This document shows, piece after piece, positions 33,120-42,140 of a stretch of DNA of 64,000 nt (its first letter is position 1; every line of letters begins with the position of its first letter). Source of the stretch: an uncultured Lachnospiraceae bacterium (GTDB taxonomy: Bacteria > Bacillota_A > Clostridia > Lachnospirales > Lachnospiraceae); assembly GCA_910577835.1 (NCBI GenBank), contig CAJTOU010000016.1, positions 3,790 through 67,789 of the forward strand. The letters are read 5' to 3'. A model generated the notes under the pieces. It saw only the letters and a program-made list of their open reading frames with translations. It did no database searches and was not told the origin of the DNA. The position numbers and the translations under genes were made by a program.

Positions 33120-34616
33120 ATGTTATCTAACAAAACTTATAAGTTCTGGTTCTGTACAGGCTCACAGGATCTTTATGGAGATGAGTGTCTGAAGAAAGTT
33201 GCTGAACATTCAGCAAAAATTGTGGAGGCTCTGAATGCTTCTGACAAGATTGATTATGAAATCGTATTAAAGCCTACATTAATCAGTCAGGCATCCATCA
33301 GACAGACATTCAATGATGCAAACAATGACCCTGACTGTGCAGGTGTTATTACATGGTGTCATACCTTCTCGCCTGCAAAAATGTGGATTCTTGGCTTAAA
33401 GGAGTTTAAAAAGCCTCTTTGCCATCTGCATACACAGTTTAATGAGGAGATTCCTTATGATACCATTGACATGGATTTCATGAATGAGAACCAGTCCGCT
33501 CACGGTGACAGAGAATATGGTCATATTGTAAGCCGTATGGGTATTGAGAGAGAAATCATTGTGGGACACTGGGCAAATGAGACTGTTCAGGAGAGAATCG
33601 GTGTTTGGATGACAACAGCTATCGGCGTAATTGAATCAAGCCATATCAGAGTATGCCGTTTCGGTGATAACATGAACAATGTGGCAGTTACAGAAGGCGA
33701 CAAGGTAGAGGCTCAGATTAAGTTTGGATGGGAAATTGACCATTATTGTGTAAATGATGTAGTAGAATATGTAGATGCTGTATCCGAGAGTGATGTAAAT
33801 GCACTGGTAGATGAATATTACAGCATGTATAAAGTAATTGACGATGGCAGAGATGCAGACGAGTTCAGAAAGCATGTAGCTGTACAGGCTCAGCAGGAAA
33901 TCGGTATCGAGAAATTCCTGGTAGAGAACAACTATCAGGCTGTGGTAACACACTTTGGCATGTTGGGCGGATTAAAGCAGCTTCCGGGTCTTGCAATTCA
34001 GAGACTTATGCAGAAGGGCTACGGCTTTGGCGCAGAGGGTGACTGGAAGGTTGCAGCCATGGTTCGTCTGATGAAGTTAATGACTGCAAACAAGAAGGAT
34101 GCAAAGGGAAGTTCCTTAATGGAAGATTATACTTATAATCTTGTTCCAGGTAAAGAAGGTATTCTTCAGGCACATATGCTGGAGGTTTGCCCAAGCTGTG
34201 CGGAAGGTGATATTTCCATGAGAGTATGCCCTCTTTCCATGGGTAACAGAGAAGACCCTGCACGTCTTGTATTTACATCCAAGGCAGGTCCGGCAGTTGC
34301 AACATCATTAATTGACCTTGGCAACAGATTCCGTCTGATTATCAATGCCGTAGAGTGCAAGAAGGTAGAGAAGCCAATGCCAAAGCTTCCAGTAGGTACT
34401 GCATACTGGACACCGAAGCCGGATTTTGCAACAGGCTGTGAGGCTTGGATTCTGGCAGGCGGCGCACATCATACCGCATTTTCCTATGATTTGACAGTTG
34501 ACCAGATGGTAAGCTGGGCAAATTATATGGGCATTGAGAGTATTGTCATTGATGAAAATACAAACATCAGAGAGTTTAAGAAAGAATTAAAGTTAAATTC
34601 TGTTTATTATAATTAA
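33120..34616 (+). CDS. araA: L-arabinose isomerase
   Basis: Manganese-dependent cytosolic enzyme converting L-arabinose to L-ribulose. The 498-residue protein has family blocks FWFCTGSQDLYG, WCHTFSPAKMWI, LHTQFNEEIPY, VTHFGMLGGLKQLPGLAIQR, FGAEGDWKVAA and MEDYTYNL...AHMLEVCP. The metal-site histidines fall in the THFG region and the C-terminal GGAHHTAFS. The ribosome binding site AAAGGAGG is excellent. araD follows after a structured spacer. No araB (ribulokinase) gene is present in the window, so phosphorylation must be encoded elsewhere. Confidence 0.96.
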   Translation: MLSNKTYKFWFCTGSQDLYGDECLKKVAEHSAKIVEALNASDKIDYEIVLKPTLISQASIRQTFNDANNDPDCAGVITWCHTFSPAKMWILGLKEFKKPLCHLHTQFNEEIPYDTIDMDFMNENQSAHGDREYGHIVSRMGIEREIIVGHWANETVQERIGVWMTTAIGVIESSHIRVCRFGDNMNNVAVTEGDKVEAQIKFGWEIDHYCVNDVVEYVDAVSESDVNALVDEYYSMYKVIDDGRDADEFRKHVAVQAQQEIGIEKFLVENNYQAVVTHFGMLGGLKQLPGLAIQRLMQKGYGFGAEGDWKVAAMVRLMKLMTANKKDAKGSSLMEDYTYNLVPGKEGILQAHMLEVCPSCAEGDISMRVCPLSMGNREDPARLVFTSKAGPAVATSLIDLGNRFRLIINAVECKKVEKPMPKLPVGTAYWTPKPDFATGCEAWILAGGAHHTAFSYDLTVDQMVSWANYMGIESIVIDENTNIREFKKELKLNSVYYN

Positions 34617-34633
34617 TAGAACCAGCCGGAGGT

Positions 34634-34680
34634 TGACTGTTATGTGTCGAATCAAAGGTTGATTACAATGCATACAGTCA
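34634..34680 (+). other. Imperfect hairpin in the araA-araD intercistronic region
   Basis: TGACTGT at 34634-34640 pairs with ACAGTCA at 34674-34680, and the stem continues with bulges to AATCA/TGATT around an AAGGT loop. Flanking GCCGGAGG and GCCAAAGGC segments can extend or compete with it; TCAGCCAAAGGCTGA (34678-34692) is itself a small perfect hairpin. No T-tract follows, so an mRNA-processing or stability element is more likely than a terminator. Confidence 0.45.
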
Positions 34681-34727
34681 GCCAAAGGCTGATTGGCTGA
34701 AAAAGCAGACAGAAGAAAGGGTTTAAA

Positions 34728-35423
34728 ATGTTAGAAGAATTAAAGAAAGCCGTATATGAAGCGAACATGGACCTCCCAAAGTACGGACTTGTTACTTTTA
34801 CATGGGGAAATGTAAGTGGAATAGACAGAGAATCAGGACTTTTTGTCATTAAGCCTTCAGGTGTGGATTATGACAAGCTGACACCGGATGATATGGTAGT
34901 TATGGATTTGAACGGAAACAGAGTGGAAGGAAAGTATAAGCCGTCTTCTGACACACCGACACATCTTGAGATTTATAAAGCGTTTCCAGAGGTTGGCGGT
35001 GTCGTTCATACACATTCATCCTATGCGACAAGCTGGGCACAGGCAGGAAGAAGTATTCCTTGTTACGGCACTACTCACGCAGATTATATGTATGGAGAGA
35101 TTCCTTGTGTAAGATGTCTTACAAAGGAAGAGATAGAAGGAGCTTACGAGGAGAATACAGGTCATTTAATCGTAAATGAATTTAACAGAATGGGCAAGGA
35201 CCCTATGGCAGTTCCAGCGGTTCTGTGCAAGAACCACGGACCATTTGCATGGGGCAAGGATGCGCATGAAGCAGTTCACAATGCGGTAGTTCTGGAAGAG
35301 GTTGCAAAGATGGCTTACAGAGCTGAGACAATTAATGTAAGAATTCAGCCGGCTCCACAGGAGCTTCAGGATAAGCATTATTACAGAAAGCATGGAGCAA
35401 ATGCTTACTATGGGCAGAACTAA
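34728..35423 (+). CDS. araD: L-ribulose-5-phosphate 4-epimerase
   Basis: Class II aldolase-fold zinc enzyme that makes D-xylulose 5-phosphate from L-ribulose 5-phosphate. Motifs are LVTFTWGNVSGIDRES, FVIKPSGVDYD, SSDTPTHLEIYKAFP, VVHTHSSYATSWAQAG (zinc histidines) and CYGTTHADYMYGEIPC. 231 residues matches E. coli AraD. AGAAAGGG precedes the ATG. Together with araA upstream and transaldolase/transketolase downstream it channels arabinose into the pentose phosphate pathway. An intrinsic terminator follows at 35455-35490. Confidence 0.95.
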   Translation: MLEELKKAVYEANMDLPKYGLVTFTWGNVSGIDRESGLFVIKPSGVDYDKLTPDDMVVMDLNGNRVEGKYKPSSDTPTHLEIYKAFPEVGGVVHTHSSYATSWAQAGRSIPCYGTTHADYMYGEIPCVRCLTKEEIEGAYEENTGHLIVNEFNRMGKDPMAVPAVLCKNHGPFAWGKDAHEAVHNAVVLEEVAKMAYRAETINVRIQPAPQELQDKHYYRKHGANAYYGQN

Positions 35424-35454
35424 TTAAAAACAGATTGTTCGAAAAAATAAGAAA

Positions 35455-35490
35455 GGCACAGAATATAGAAATATGTTCTGTGTCTTTTTT
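35455..35490 (+). terminator. Intrinsic terminator after araD
   Basis: GGCACAGAATAT at 35455-35466 pairs with ATGTTCTGTGTC at 35473-35484 (one G-U), followed by a run of T residues. It ends the ara transcript before the convergent small gene at 35617-35853. Confidence 0.85.
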
Positions 35491-35616
35491 GTGAGGATAA
35501 GAGGGAAATTTTAATAGTTGCTTTTTGTGAAAATCATATTAAGAATATCTTCACCATTTATATTACTTCTGCCTTTTATAAAATCATATTTTGTCTGTAA
35601 CATAACTAAAGTTCTT

Positions 35617-35853
35617 TTATTTCTCTTTATCAAAATAATCTGCTTCATTCATTTCAGTCACTTCGCAAGGTTTGACAACATAGCTGCCTTTTGCGAATTG
35701 CACAGTTTTGTAATTTTTCAATGACAATGCTCCCTCTTCAGTTCTTATATATAATTCATTATCACTAAGAAATAAATCTCCTATATCAAGTTCTTCATAT
35801 TCATATCTATATTTACTATCAAGTTCTTCAATTTTAATATATTTTTTATACAT
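35617..35853 (-). CDS. Small acidic protein of unknown function
   Basis: 78 residues, acidic and rich in tyrosine, with a beta-strand-like pattern (DIGDLFLSDNELYIRTEEGAL) that suggests a small barrel. There is no signal peptide and no cysteine motif. The start is supported by AAGGAGAAAG about 8 bases upstream on the minus strand. It lies downstream of the chemoreceptor gene on the same strand, about 60 bases away, and may be cotranscribed with it. I cannot assign a function. Confidence 0.6.
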   Translation of the reverse strand: MYKKYIKIEELDSKYRYEYEELDIGDLFLSDNELYIRTEEGALSLKNYKTVQFAKGSYVVKPCEVTEMNEADYFDKEK

Positions 35854-35915
35854 TTTATCTTTCTCCTTAAAGAATTACCATAAATATTTGAATTATGCCT
35901 GTCTTTTATGTACTG

Positions 35916-37934
35916 TTATACCTGAAATACTTCAATCTGATTTTTCAGCAACTGCGCATGTGCGGTCAATTCCTCTGAGAATGCGGCACTTTGCTCTGCC
36001 ATAGCCGAGTTTTGAGCCACAACAGAAGAAATCTGTTCAATACCCTCCGTAATTTGCCCTAGTGCCTCCGCCTGATTAACAGAAGCCTCCGAAATACTGT
36101 CAATACGTTTTCCTAATTCCAGTGCTTCTTCCACAGACATTCGAAGCATATCCGCTGTTTCTCCTACAATCGACATGCCCTTATCAACTGAATCCAGCGC
36201 ATTGGCAATCAAATCTACCGTAGACTGCGATGCGTTCATACTGTCAAGGGCAAGGTTGCTTACCTCATTAGCAACTACCGCAAATCCCTTTCCGGCCTCT
36301 CCGGCGCGGGCAGCTTCTATGGAAGCATTCAGCGCCAGAAGCGTTGTCTGGTCCGCAATCGTCTGAATAGAGCTGATAACCTCTTTGATCTGACTGGAGG
36401 AGTGACTGATATCCTCCATAGCCGCCACAAGCTTTTTCATCTGCTCATCGCACGAGGTTAAATTTTTTTGTACATGAGCAGCTTTCTCATTGGCATCTAC
36501 GGCATTTTGGGCATTGTAATCTACCTGAGAGGAAACTGTTTCAATTGTAGCCTGAAGCTCTTCCACTGCGCTTGCCTGGTCCGAAGCTCCGTCAGACAAC
36601 GCCTGAGAAGTCAGAGATATCTGTTCCGCTCCGTCTGCTACTTCAAAGGAAGCATGGTTAATGCTTGTAATGGTAGATGTAAGCTGCTTCTTGATATCTA
36701 TCAGTGCATCCTTTATCTTTTGAAACTCCCCTACATATTCATTTTTTAATTCAAAATTCAAATCTCCGCCTGCGATTTGCTCCAGAATTTCAGAAATTTC
36801 ATCAATATAAACAATATAATCCTTCAGACGGATAACTGTATGGTCCAGAGAAGCGGCAACCTGTCCGATTTCATCATTGCTTTCCACCTTCGCATCAATT
36901 TCCAGATTTCCGTTGGCAATTTCATCTGCGATTTTTTCAAGCTGTTCCAGAGGTTTTACAATGCTTTTGGCTGTACGAATTGTATTGGAAATAATAATAA
37001 ATCCGGAGATAAGAAATACAACTACAATAATCAGGCATATAGTGTTAAATACCTCCCTGTATTCGCGGGAAGGAAGTCCGGTAAGAACCATCCAGCCGGT
37101 ATCCCCAATCTCCGATACGAAACTGTAAACATTTTTGCTGTCGCTTTTATATTTATAAAAGCCTGTCTCATGTTTTAACAGAGAAGTTTTGACATCATCA
37201 GAGATATCCAAATCAGAAATATTTTTCTGAATATTTTCACTGTCCGGATGATAAATAATATTGCAGCCAGAAGTATATAATACATAATATCCGGTTTTGC
37301 CAAGTGTATAGGATTTCATCATGTTGTCAAGAACAGAGAGGTCTAGGTCAAGACCTGCGACTCCAATTATTTTGGTCTTGTTTTCATTAAAGACAGGGGA
37401 AATTACACTGGCAACCAACTCTCCGGCAGTGGTGGTGTATGGCTCGGTAATTATGGTAGTTCTGGCAGCTTCCATTTCCTTATACCAGCTTCTGGTAGTA
37501 ACATCCCATTCGCCGGCCTTGGTGCTGAAACCACCGGATTCCCATAACTGGCTTGCGTCATAAGCAGCAAACCATGTCACGCCGATATGTTCTTTATCAA
37601 TATCAGCGGCTGCAATAAAAAGTTCCTGCAGTTCATCAAGTTTTTCATAAGTAAACATGTCGTCTCCTGATTTCATGGAAGACATTAAATCATATAAATC
37701 GGGAATAGAAGCAAGCTGAGAGGCTATTGCATAATAGCTTTTAAAGAAGCTGTCAATATTTGAGGCTCCATAGGAGGATTTTGCAGATATTTCTGACTCG
37801 CGCAGTTCATCAATTTTGAGATTCAGTATAACCAGTATTAAAACACTGATTATTACAAGTATACAGGCAAATGGAATCAGTATCTGTTTTGACATTTTTT
37901 TAAAAATGCCTGTTTTTTTCGTTGTTTTCTTCAT
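35916..37934 (-). CDS. Methyl-accepting chemotaxis protein with dCache sensor
   Basis: 672-residue transmembrane chemoreceptor. Layout: TM1 about residues 17-38; an extracytoplasmic double-Cache (dCache_1) sensor of about 40-290, including DVTTRSWYKEMEAA and GVAGLDLDLSVLDNMM; TM2 about 298-318; HAMP about 320-375; a second HAMP-like stretch; then the signalling coiled coil with hairpin tip IADQTTLLALNASIEAARAG and EAGKGFAVVANEVSNLA. WYKEMEAA-type dCache sites often bind amino acids or other small carboxylated ligands. No che or flagellar genes lie in the window, so it is an orphan receptor here. AAAGGAT precedes the ATG. Confidence 0.93.
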   Translation of the reverse strand: MKKTTKKTGIFKKMSKQILIPFACILVIISVLILVILNLKIDELRESEISAKSSYGASNIDSFFKSYYAIASQLASIPDLYDLMSSMKSGDDMFTYEKLDELQELFIAAADIDKEHIGVTWFAAYDASQLWESGGFSTKAGEWDVTTRSWYKEMEAARTTIITEPYTTTAGELVASVISPVFNENKTKIIGVAGLDLDLSVLDNMMKSYTLGKTGYYVLYTSGCNIIYHPDSENIQKNISDLDISDDVKTSLLKHETGFYKYKSDSKNVYSFVSEIGDTGWMVLTGLPSREYREVFNTICLIIVVVFLISGFIIISNTIRTAKSIVKPLEQLEKIADEIANGNLEIDAKVESNDEIGQVAASLDHTVIRLKDYIVYIDEISEILEQIAGGDLNFELKNEYVGEFQKIKDALIDIKKQLTSTITSINHASFEVADGAEQISLTSQALSDGASDQASAVEELQATIETVSSQVDYNAQNAVDANEKAAHVQKNLTSCDEQMKKLVAAMEDISHSSSQIKEVISSIQTIADQTTLLALNASIEAARAGEAGKGFAVVANEVSNLALDSMNASQSTVDLIANALDSVDKGMSIVGETADMLRMSVEEALELGKRIDSISEASVNQAEALGQITEGIEQISSVVAQNSAMAEQSAAFSEELTAHAQLLKNQIEVFQV

Positions 37935-38429
37935 AAATCATATCCTTTCCGTAGACATACCTGTCCATTTCTATTTAAACAGAAAATTACTTTGCGAATA
38001 TTTTATTTAATATTCAAAAGGACGTCTACAAACAGTCAACGTTTATGCCGGCTGGATGATGTATGGAACAAAGTACAGGAGCATAATGATTAAATTTAAG
38101 AAGCGTTGAAAGGAGATTGTTCCTGTCTTGGCTGTTGAAATGAAAATAGGACATATTCAGTTTGTCACCACATAATTATTTATATCTTATTATATAAAGA
38201 CTTGACTGTTCTGTCAACTAAATAATCAAACATAATGGCAGAAAAACTATGGAAAATATTGAAAAAACAGAAGCTTTCATATTCTGTTTAAAAGCTTTTA
38301 AAAACATACAGATACAGTTCAGCAGCTAATTATTATAGAAGAAACGCAGATAAACAAAATTTGTCTGTGCTGTTCTCATAAATTTTTAGGTAAAATTTGA
38401 GAAAAATTTATACAATTTGAAGATATAAA
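37935..38429. other. Gene-free interval between the chemoreceptor and transaldolase genes
   Basis: About 500 bases of AT-rich DNA between divergent genes. I see no ORF with a ribosome binding site and no recognisable RNA. It must carry the minus-strand chemoreceptor promoter, which I could not place confidently. Confidence 0.5.
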
Positions 38430-38458
38430 TAGACATTTCAAACAAAAAGTGCTATACT
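38430..38458 (+). promoter_or_regulatory. Promoter of the transaldolase-transketolase genes
   Basis: TAGACA at 38430-38435 and an extended -10, TGCTATACT with TATACT at 38453-38458, spacer 17 bases. The start codon lies 72 bases further on, preceded by AAGGAGG. Confidence 0.75.
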
Positions 38459-38529
38459 ATCTATAACTAGATTGGTCGAAAGACAAGCTTGTTAAATTTC
38501 ATAAGACATATTAAGGAGGATTTTAAGAA

Positions 38530-39186
38530 ATGAGATTTTTCATTGACACAGCAAATGTAGAGGACATCAGAAAGGCAAATGACATGGGAGTTATCTGTGG
38601 TGTTACCACAAACCCATCCCTTATCGCAAAGGAAGGAAGAGATTTCAATGAGGTAATCAAGGAAATCACATCCATCGTAGACGGTGCAATCAGCGGTGAA
38701 GTAAAAGCTACAACAGTTGATGCAGAGGGTATGATTGCAGAGGGCAGGGAGATTGCCAAGATTCATCCGAATATGGTAGTTAAGATTCCTATGACAGTAG
38801 AAGGCTTAAAGGCTGTGAAAGTGTTATCCGCAGAGGGTATCAAGACAAATGTAACATTAATCTTTACTGCAAATCAGGCATTACTTGCAGCCAGAGCAGG
38901 AGCTACTTATGTATCACCATTCCTTGGAAGACTGGACGACATCTCACAGACGGGTGTTGATTTAATCAGACAGATTGCAGATATGTTTGCAGTGGCAGAG
39001 GGAATTGATACACAGATTATCGCAGCTTCCGTTCGTAATCCGATTCATGTTACAGATTGTGCACTGGCAGGAGCAGATATTGCAACTGTACCTTATAAGG
39101 TAATTGAGCAGATGACAAAGCATCCGCTTACAGACCAGGGAATTGAGAAGTTCCAGAAGGACTATAAGGCTGTATTTGGAGAATAA
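38530..39186 (+). CDS. tal: Transaldolase (TalC/FSA-type, class I aldolase)
   Basis: 218-residue small transaldolase of the TalC/fructose-6-phosphate aldolase subfamily. It transfers a dihydroxyacetone unit between sedoheptulose 7-phosphate and glyceraldehyde 3-phosphate. The Schiff-base lysine is K85 in NMVVKIPMT. MRFFIDTANVEDIRKAN, GVTTNPSLIAKEG, TNVTLIFTANQALLAARAGA and YVSPFLGRLDD are family blocks. The AAGGAGG ribosome binding site is strong. Whether it acts as a transaldolase or as the related F6P aldolase cannot be told apart reliably, but the transketolase neighbours favour transaldolase. Confidence 0.93.
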   Translation: MRFFIDTANVEDIRKANDMGVICGVTTNPSLIAKEGRDFNEVIKEITSIVDGAISGEVKATTVDAEGMIAEGREIAKIHPNMVVKIPMTVEGLKAVKVLSAEGIKTNVTLIFTANQALLAARAGATYVSPFLGRLDDISQTGVDLIRQIADMFAVAEGIDTQIIAASVRNPIHVTDCALAGADIATVPYKVIEQMTKHPLTDQGIEKFQKDYKAVFGE

Positions 39187-39300
39187 AATAATTGCCTGAA
39201 TCTTAGAGGCAGAAAATTTAAAATATTAAGAAAGGAAAAGCTATTTATCAGATAAAGGCTTGCGAAGAATCGCAGAATTTATCTGAGTTATCTGGCATAT

Positions 39301-39321
39301 ACATATACTTGTATATGTTTT
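39301..39321 (+). other. Short palindromic hairpin before the transketolase genes
   Basis: ACATATAC at 39301-39308 and GTATATGT at 39311-39318 form a perfect 8-bp dyad with a TT centre, followed by TTT. It lies 15 bases before the transketolase start and may attenuate readthrough from tal or serve as an operator. Confidence 0.4.
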
Positions 39322-39335
39322 AATAGCAGAGAGAA

Positions 39336-40175
39336 ATGGACAAGTTAGAACTTCAGAAGACAGCCAACGAAGTCAGAAAAGGCATTGTAACGGCTGTTCA
39401 CAGCGCGAAAGCAGGACATCCGGGCGGCTCTCTTTCCGCAGCAGATGTGTTCACATATCTTTATTTTGAGGAAATGAACATCGACCCGAAAGACCCAAAG
39501 AAAGCAGACAGAGACAGATTTGTATTGTCAAAGGGACATACAGCACCGGGACTTTATTCCGTTCTTGCACAGAGAGGATATTTTCCGGTAGAGGATTTAA
39601 AGACACTTCGTCAGCTTGGTTCGTATCTTCAGGGACATCCTGATATGAAGCATATTCCGGGCGTGGATATGTCATCAGGTTCTTTGGGACAGGGAATTTC
39701 GGCAGCAGTGGGAATGGCGCTTTCTGCAAAGCTCAGCGGTGACAGTTATAGAGTTTACACACTTCTCGGTGACGGAGAGATTCAGGAAGGGCAGGTTTGG
39801 GAAGCTTCCATGTTCGCAGGACACAGGAAGTTAGACAATCTAGTAGTAATTGTGGACAATAACGGACTCCAGATTGATGGAAAGATTGAGGATGTGTGCT
39901 CGCCTTACCCAATCGGAGACAAATTCAAGGCATTTAATTTCCATGTAATTGAAAATGTGGATGCACATGATTTTGATGCCATTAAGGCGGCTTTTGACGA
40001 GGCAAAATCTACCAAGGGAATGCCGACAGCGATTATATTAAAGAGTACAAAGGGCAAGGGCATCTCTTATATGGAGAATAATGCCGGATGGCATGGAAAG
40101 GCTCCAAATGATGAGGAATATGCTACTGCAATGGCAGATTTGGAAAAGGTAGGTGAAGCATTATGTCAGAAGTAA
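39336..40175 (+). CDS. Transketolase, N-terminal (ThDP pyrophosphate-binding) subunit
   Basis: 279 residues corresponding to the PP domain of transketolase. It binds ThDP diphosphate and Mg through GDGEIQEGQVWEA with the downstream asparagine in VDNNGLQIDG. AKAGHPGGSLSAADVFTYLYF, RFVLSKGHTAPGLYSVLA and YLQGHPDMKHIPGVDMSSGS are hallmark blocks. Like other split clostridial transketolases it needs the separately encoded C-terminal subunit, whose gene overlaps this one by 13 bases. GAGAGAA precedes the ATG weakly. Confidence 0.95.
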   Translation: MDKLELQKTANEVRKGIVTAVHSAKAGHPGGSLSAADVFTYLYFEEMNIDPKDPKKADRDRFVLSKGHTAPGLYSVLAQRGYFPVEDLKTLRQLGSYLQGHPDMKHIPGVDMSSGSLGQGISAAVGMALSAKLSGDSYRVYTLLGDGEIQEGQVWEASMFAGHRKLDNLVVIVDNNGLQIDGKIEDVCSPYPIGDKFKAFNFHVIENVDAHDFDAIKAAFDEAKSTKGMPTAIILKSTKGKGISYMENNAGWHGKAPNDEEYATAMADLEKVGEALCQK

Positions 40176-41101
40176 AGAAGATTGCAACCAGAGACAGCTA
40201 TGGAAACGCACTTGTTGAAGTGGGCAAGGATTATGATAATTTAGTCGTTCTTGATGCTGACCTTGCTGCAGCTACAAAGACCGGAACATTTAAGAAGGTA
40301 TATCCGGAAAGACACATTGACTGTGGTATTGCAGAGTGTAACATGGTAGGTATTGCGGCAGGACTTGCTGCTACCGGCAAGATTCCGTTTGTAAGCTCTT
40401 TTGCAATGTTTGCAGCAGGAAGAGCGTTTGAGCAGGTTCGTAATTCTGTCGGGTATCCGAAGTTAAATGTAAAAATCGGTGCAACCCATGCGGGTATTTC
40501 GGTAGGAGAAGACGGTGCATCTCATCAGTGTAACGAAGATATTGCTCTTATGAGAACAATTCCGGGCATGGTGGTGATTAATCCGTCAGATGATGTGGAG
40601 GCAAAGGCGGCTGTAAGAGCTGCCGTAGAGCATGACGGTCCTGTTTATCTGAGATTTGGACGTCTTGCAACTCCGGTAATTAACGACAGACCTGATTACA
40701 AGTTCGAGCTTGGAAAGGGTGTTGTATTAAGAGAAGGAAAAGATGTAACTATTATTGCAACAGGCCTTTGTGTTGCAGAAAGTCTTGCGGCAGCAGATAT
40801 GCTGGCAAAAGATGGAATCGATGCAAAAGTAATCAACATTCATACAATTAAGCCTCTTGATGAAGAACTTGTGATTGCAGCAGCAAAAGAAACCGGCAAG
40901 GTAGTTACAGTAGAGGAACATTCCGTAATCGGTGGTCTTGGAAGCGCAGTCTGCGACTGTCTGAGCGAGAATCTGCCGACAAAGGTATTAAAGATTGGAA
41001 TGAATGATATGTTCGGCGAATCAGGTGCAGCAGTGAAGCTGATTCACAAGTATGGGCTTGATGCAGAAGGTATCTGTGCAAAAGTAAAGGATTTCGTGTA
41101 A
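40163..41101 (+). CDS. Transketolase, C-terminal (pyrimidine-binding) subunit
   Basis: 312 residues covering the Pyr and C-terminal domains of transketolase. The cofactor-activating glutamate lies in DCGIAECNMVGIAAGLAATG, and GATHAGISVGEDGASHQCNE is a substrate-site block. The C-terminal domain has VTVEEHSVIGGLGSAV. It forms an active heteromer with the preceding subunit, transferring two-carbon units in the nonoxidative pentose phosphate pathway. The 13-base overlap secures balanced translation. A strong terminator follows at 41165-41190. Confidence 0.95.
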   Translation: MSEVKKIATRDSYGNALVEVGKDYDNLVVLDADLAAATKTGTFKKVYPERHIDCGIAECNMVGIAAGLAATGKIPFVSSFAMFAAGRAFEQVRNSVGYPKLNVKIGATHAGISVGEDGASHQCNEDIALMRTIPGMVVINPSDDVEAKAAVRAAVEHDGPVYLRFGRLATPVINDRPDYKFELGKGVVLREGKDVTIIATGLCVAESLAAADMLAKDGIDAKVINIHTIKPLDEELVIAAAKETGKVVTVEEHSVIGGLGSAVCDCLSENLPTKVLKIGMNDMFGESGAAVKLIHKYGLDAEGICAKVKDFV

Positions 41102-41164
41102 ACATAGAGTGGGCATTTTTTCTACGCCCGCATACATGTTTGCCGAAGAATAGAATGTACTCAA

Positions 41165-41190
41165 GGGGCTGGAACTGACCAGCCCCTTTT
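41165..41190 (+). terminator. Intrinsic terminator after the transketolase genes
   Basis: GGGGCTGG at 41165-41172 and CCAGCCCC at 41179-41186 form a perfect 8-bp GC-rich stem with a six-base loop, followed by TTTT. A second hairpin, CTGATTAT at 41225-41232 with ATAATCAG at 41238-41245 and TTTT, lies just downstream. The remainder of the gap to 41408 shows nothing else that I recognise. Confidence 0.88.
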
Positions 41191-41408
41191 ACAATATTGG
41201 ACAACCAGAGTAGTTAATCTTTGACTGATTATATGTAATAATCAGTTTTGATTTTACAGGAAATTACTTTATATTTTCTATGAAAGAGCAAAGTGTAAAA
41301 AATTCTTAAAAATTTATGGTATGATACTTTGTTCCTGAGTATATAACAAGTAATGACTGTGTTATTGAACAATCAATCTTTGGCTGGTTGTATAGGAGAG
41401 GATAGTGT

Positions 41409-42140
41409 ATGCAGGATTTAGAAAAGGATTTGACAGAAGAAATCAGAAGTCAAATGAAAAATATAACTATACCACGTGAATTTTTGTTAGAGGCAGAAAA
41501 TATAGAGGGGTTATTATTATATTACAGCTATGCGATTAAAGAGGTACGTGCAAAGCTGGAAATACTGAACGACGAGCTGGCATTTAAAACAAAAAGAAAT
41601 CCAATTGAGTCAATTGAATCAAGAGTAAAAAAGCCGGCAAGTATTATAGAAAAATTAAAGAGAAAAAAATATCCGGTAACAGTGGAGTCGGCATTTATAA
41701 ATCTTCGGGATATCGCCGGAGTAAGAGTGATTTGTTCCTTTATCGAGGATATTTATGATATTGCCAATATGTTTTTAAAGCAGGATGATATTACACTTGT
41801 GGAATGTAAGGACTACATAAAGAAACCGAAAGACAACGGGTATCGTTCTCTTCATTTGATTGTAATGGTTCCGGTATATTTGTCTGACAGAACTCTGAAA
41901 TTGAATGTGGAAGTGCAGATTCGTACAATGGCAATGGATTTCTGGGCAGCACTGGAACATCAGGCGAATTATAAAAAGGGAATCGAAGGAATCGATGAGC
42001 TTATTGTAGAACTGACAGAATGTGCCAATATTATTAATCAGACAGATATGAGGATGCAGGATATTTATCATCGAATTAAAAATGTTGAACAGACAAACAG
42101 AATGGAAATGCAGAATTCTGTAAGAAGGATTGCACAGTGA
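41409..42140 (+). CDS. relQ: Small alarmone synthetase, GTP pyrophosphokinase family
   Basis: 243-residue single-domain (p)ppGpp synthetase of the RelQ/YjbM type, cytosolic. Synthetase motifs are ESRVKKPASIIEKLKRK, INLRDIAGVRVICSFIEDIY, YIKKPKDNGYRSLHLIV (G-loop tyrosine) and VEVQIRTMAMDFWAALEHQ. No hydrolase HD, TGS or ACT domain is present. It makes ppGpp/pppGpp from ATP and GDP/GTP, often under envelope stress. It overlaps the pseudouridine synthase gene by 4 bases (GTGA), and AGGAGAGG precedes the start. The RelP type is a less likely alternative. Confidence 0.9.
   Translation: MQDLEKDLTEEIRSQMKNITIPREFLLEAENIEGLLLYYSYAIKEVRAKLEILNDELAFKTKRNPIESIESRVKKPASIIEKLKRKKYPVTVESAFINLRDIAGVRVICSFIEDIYDIANMFLKQDDITLVECKDYIKKPKDNGYRSLHLIVMVPVYLSDRTLKLNVEVQIRTMAMDFWAALEHQANYKKGIEGIDELIVELTECANIINQTDMRMQDIYHRIKNVEQTNRMEMQNSVRRIAQ

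Noticed and set aside
36877..37563. Several plus-strand ORFs of 80-133 codons across the chemoreceptor gene
   Set aside because: They are antisense frames of the clear minus-strand chemoreceptor, lack ribosome binding sites and have no family features.
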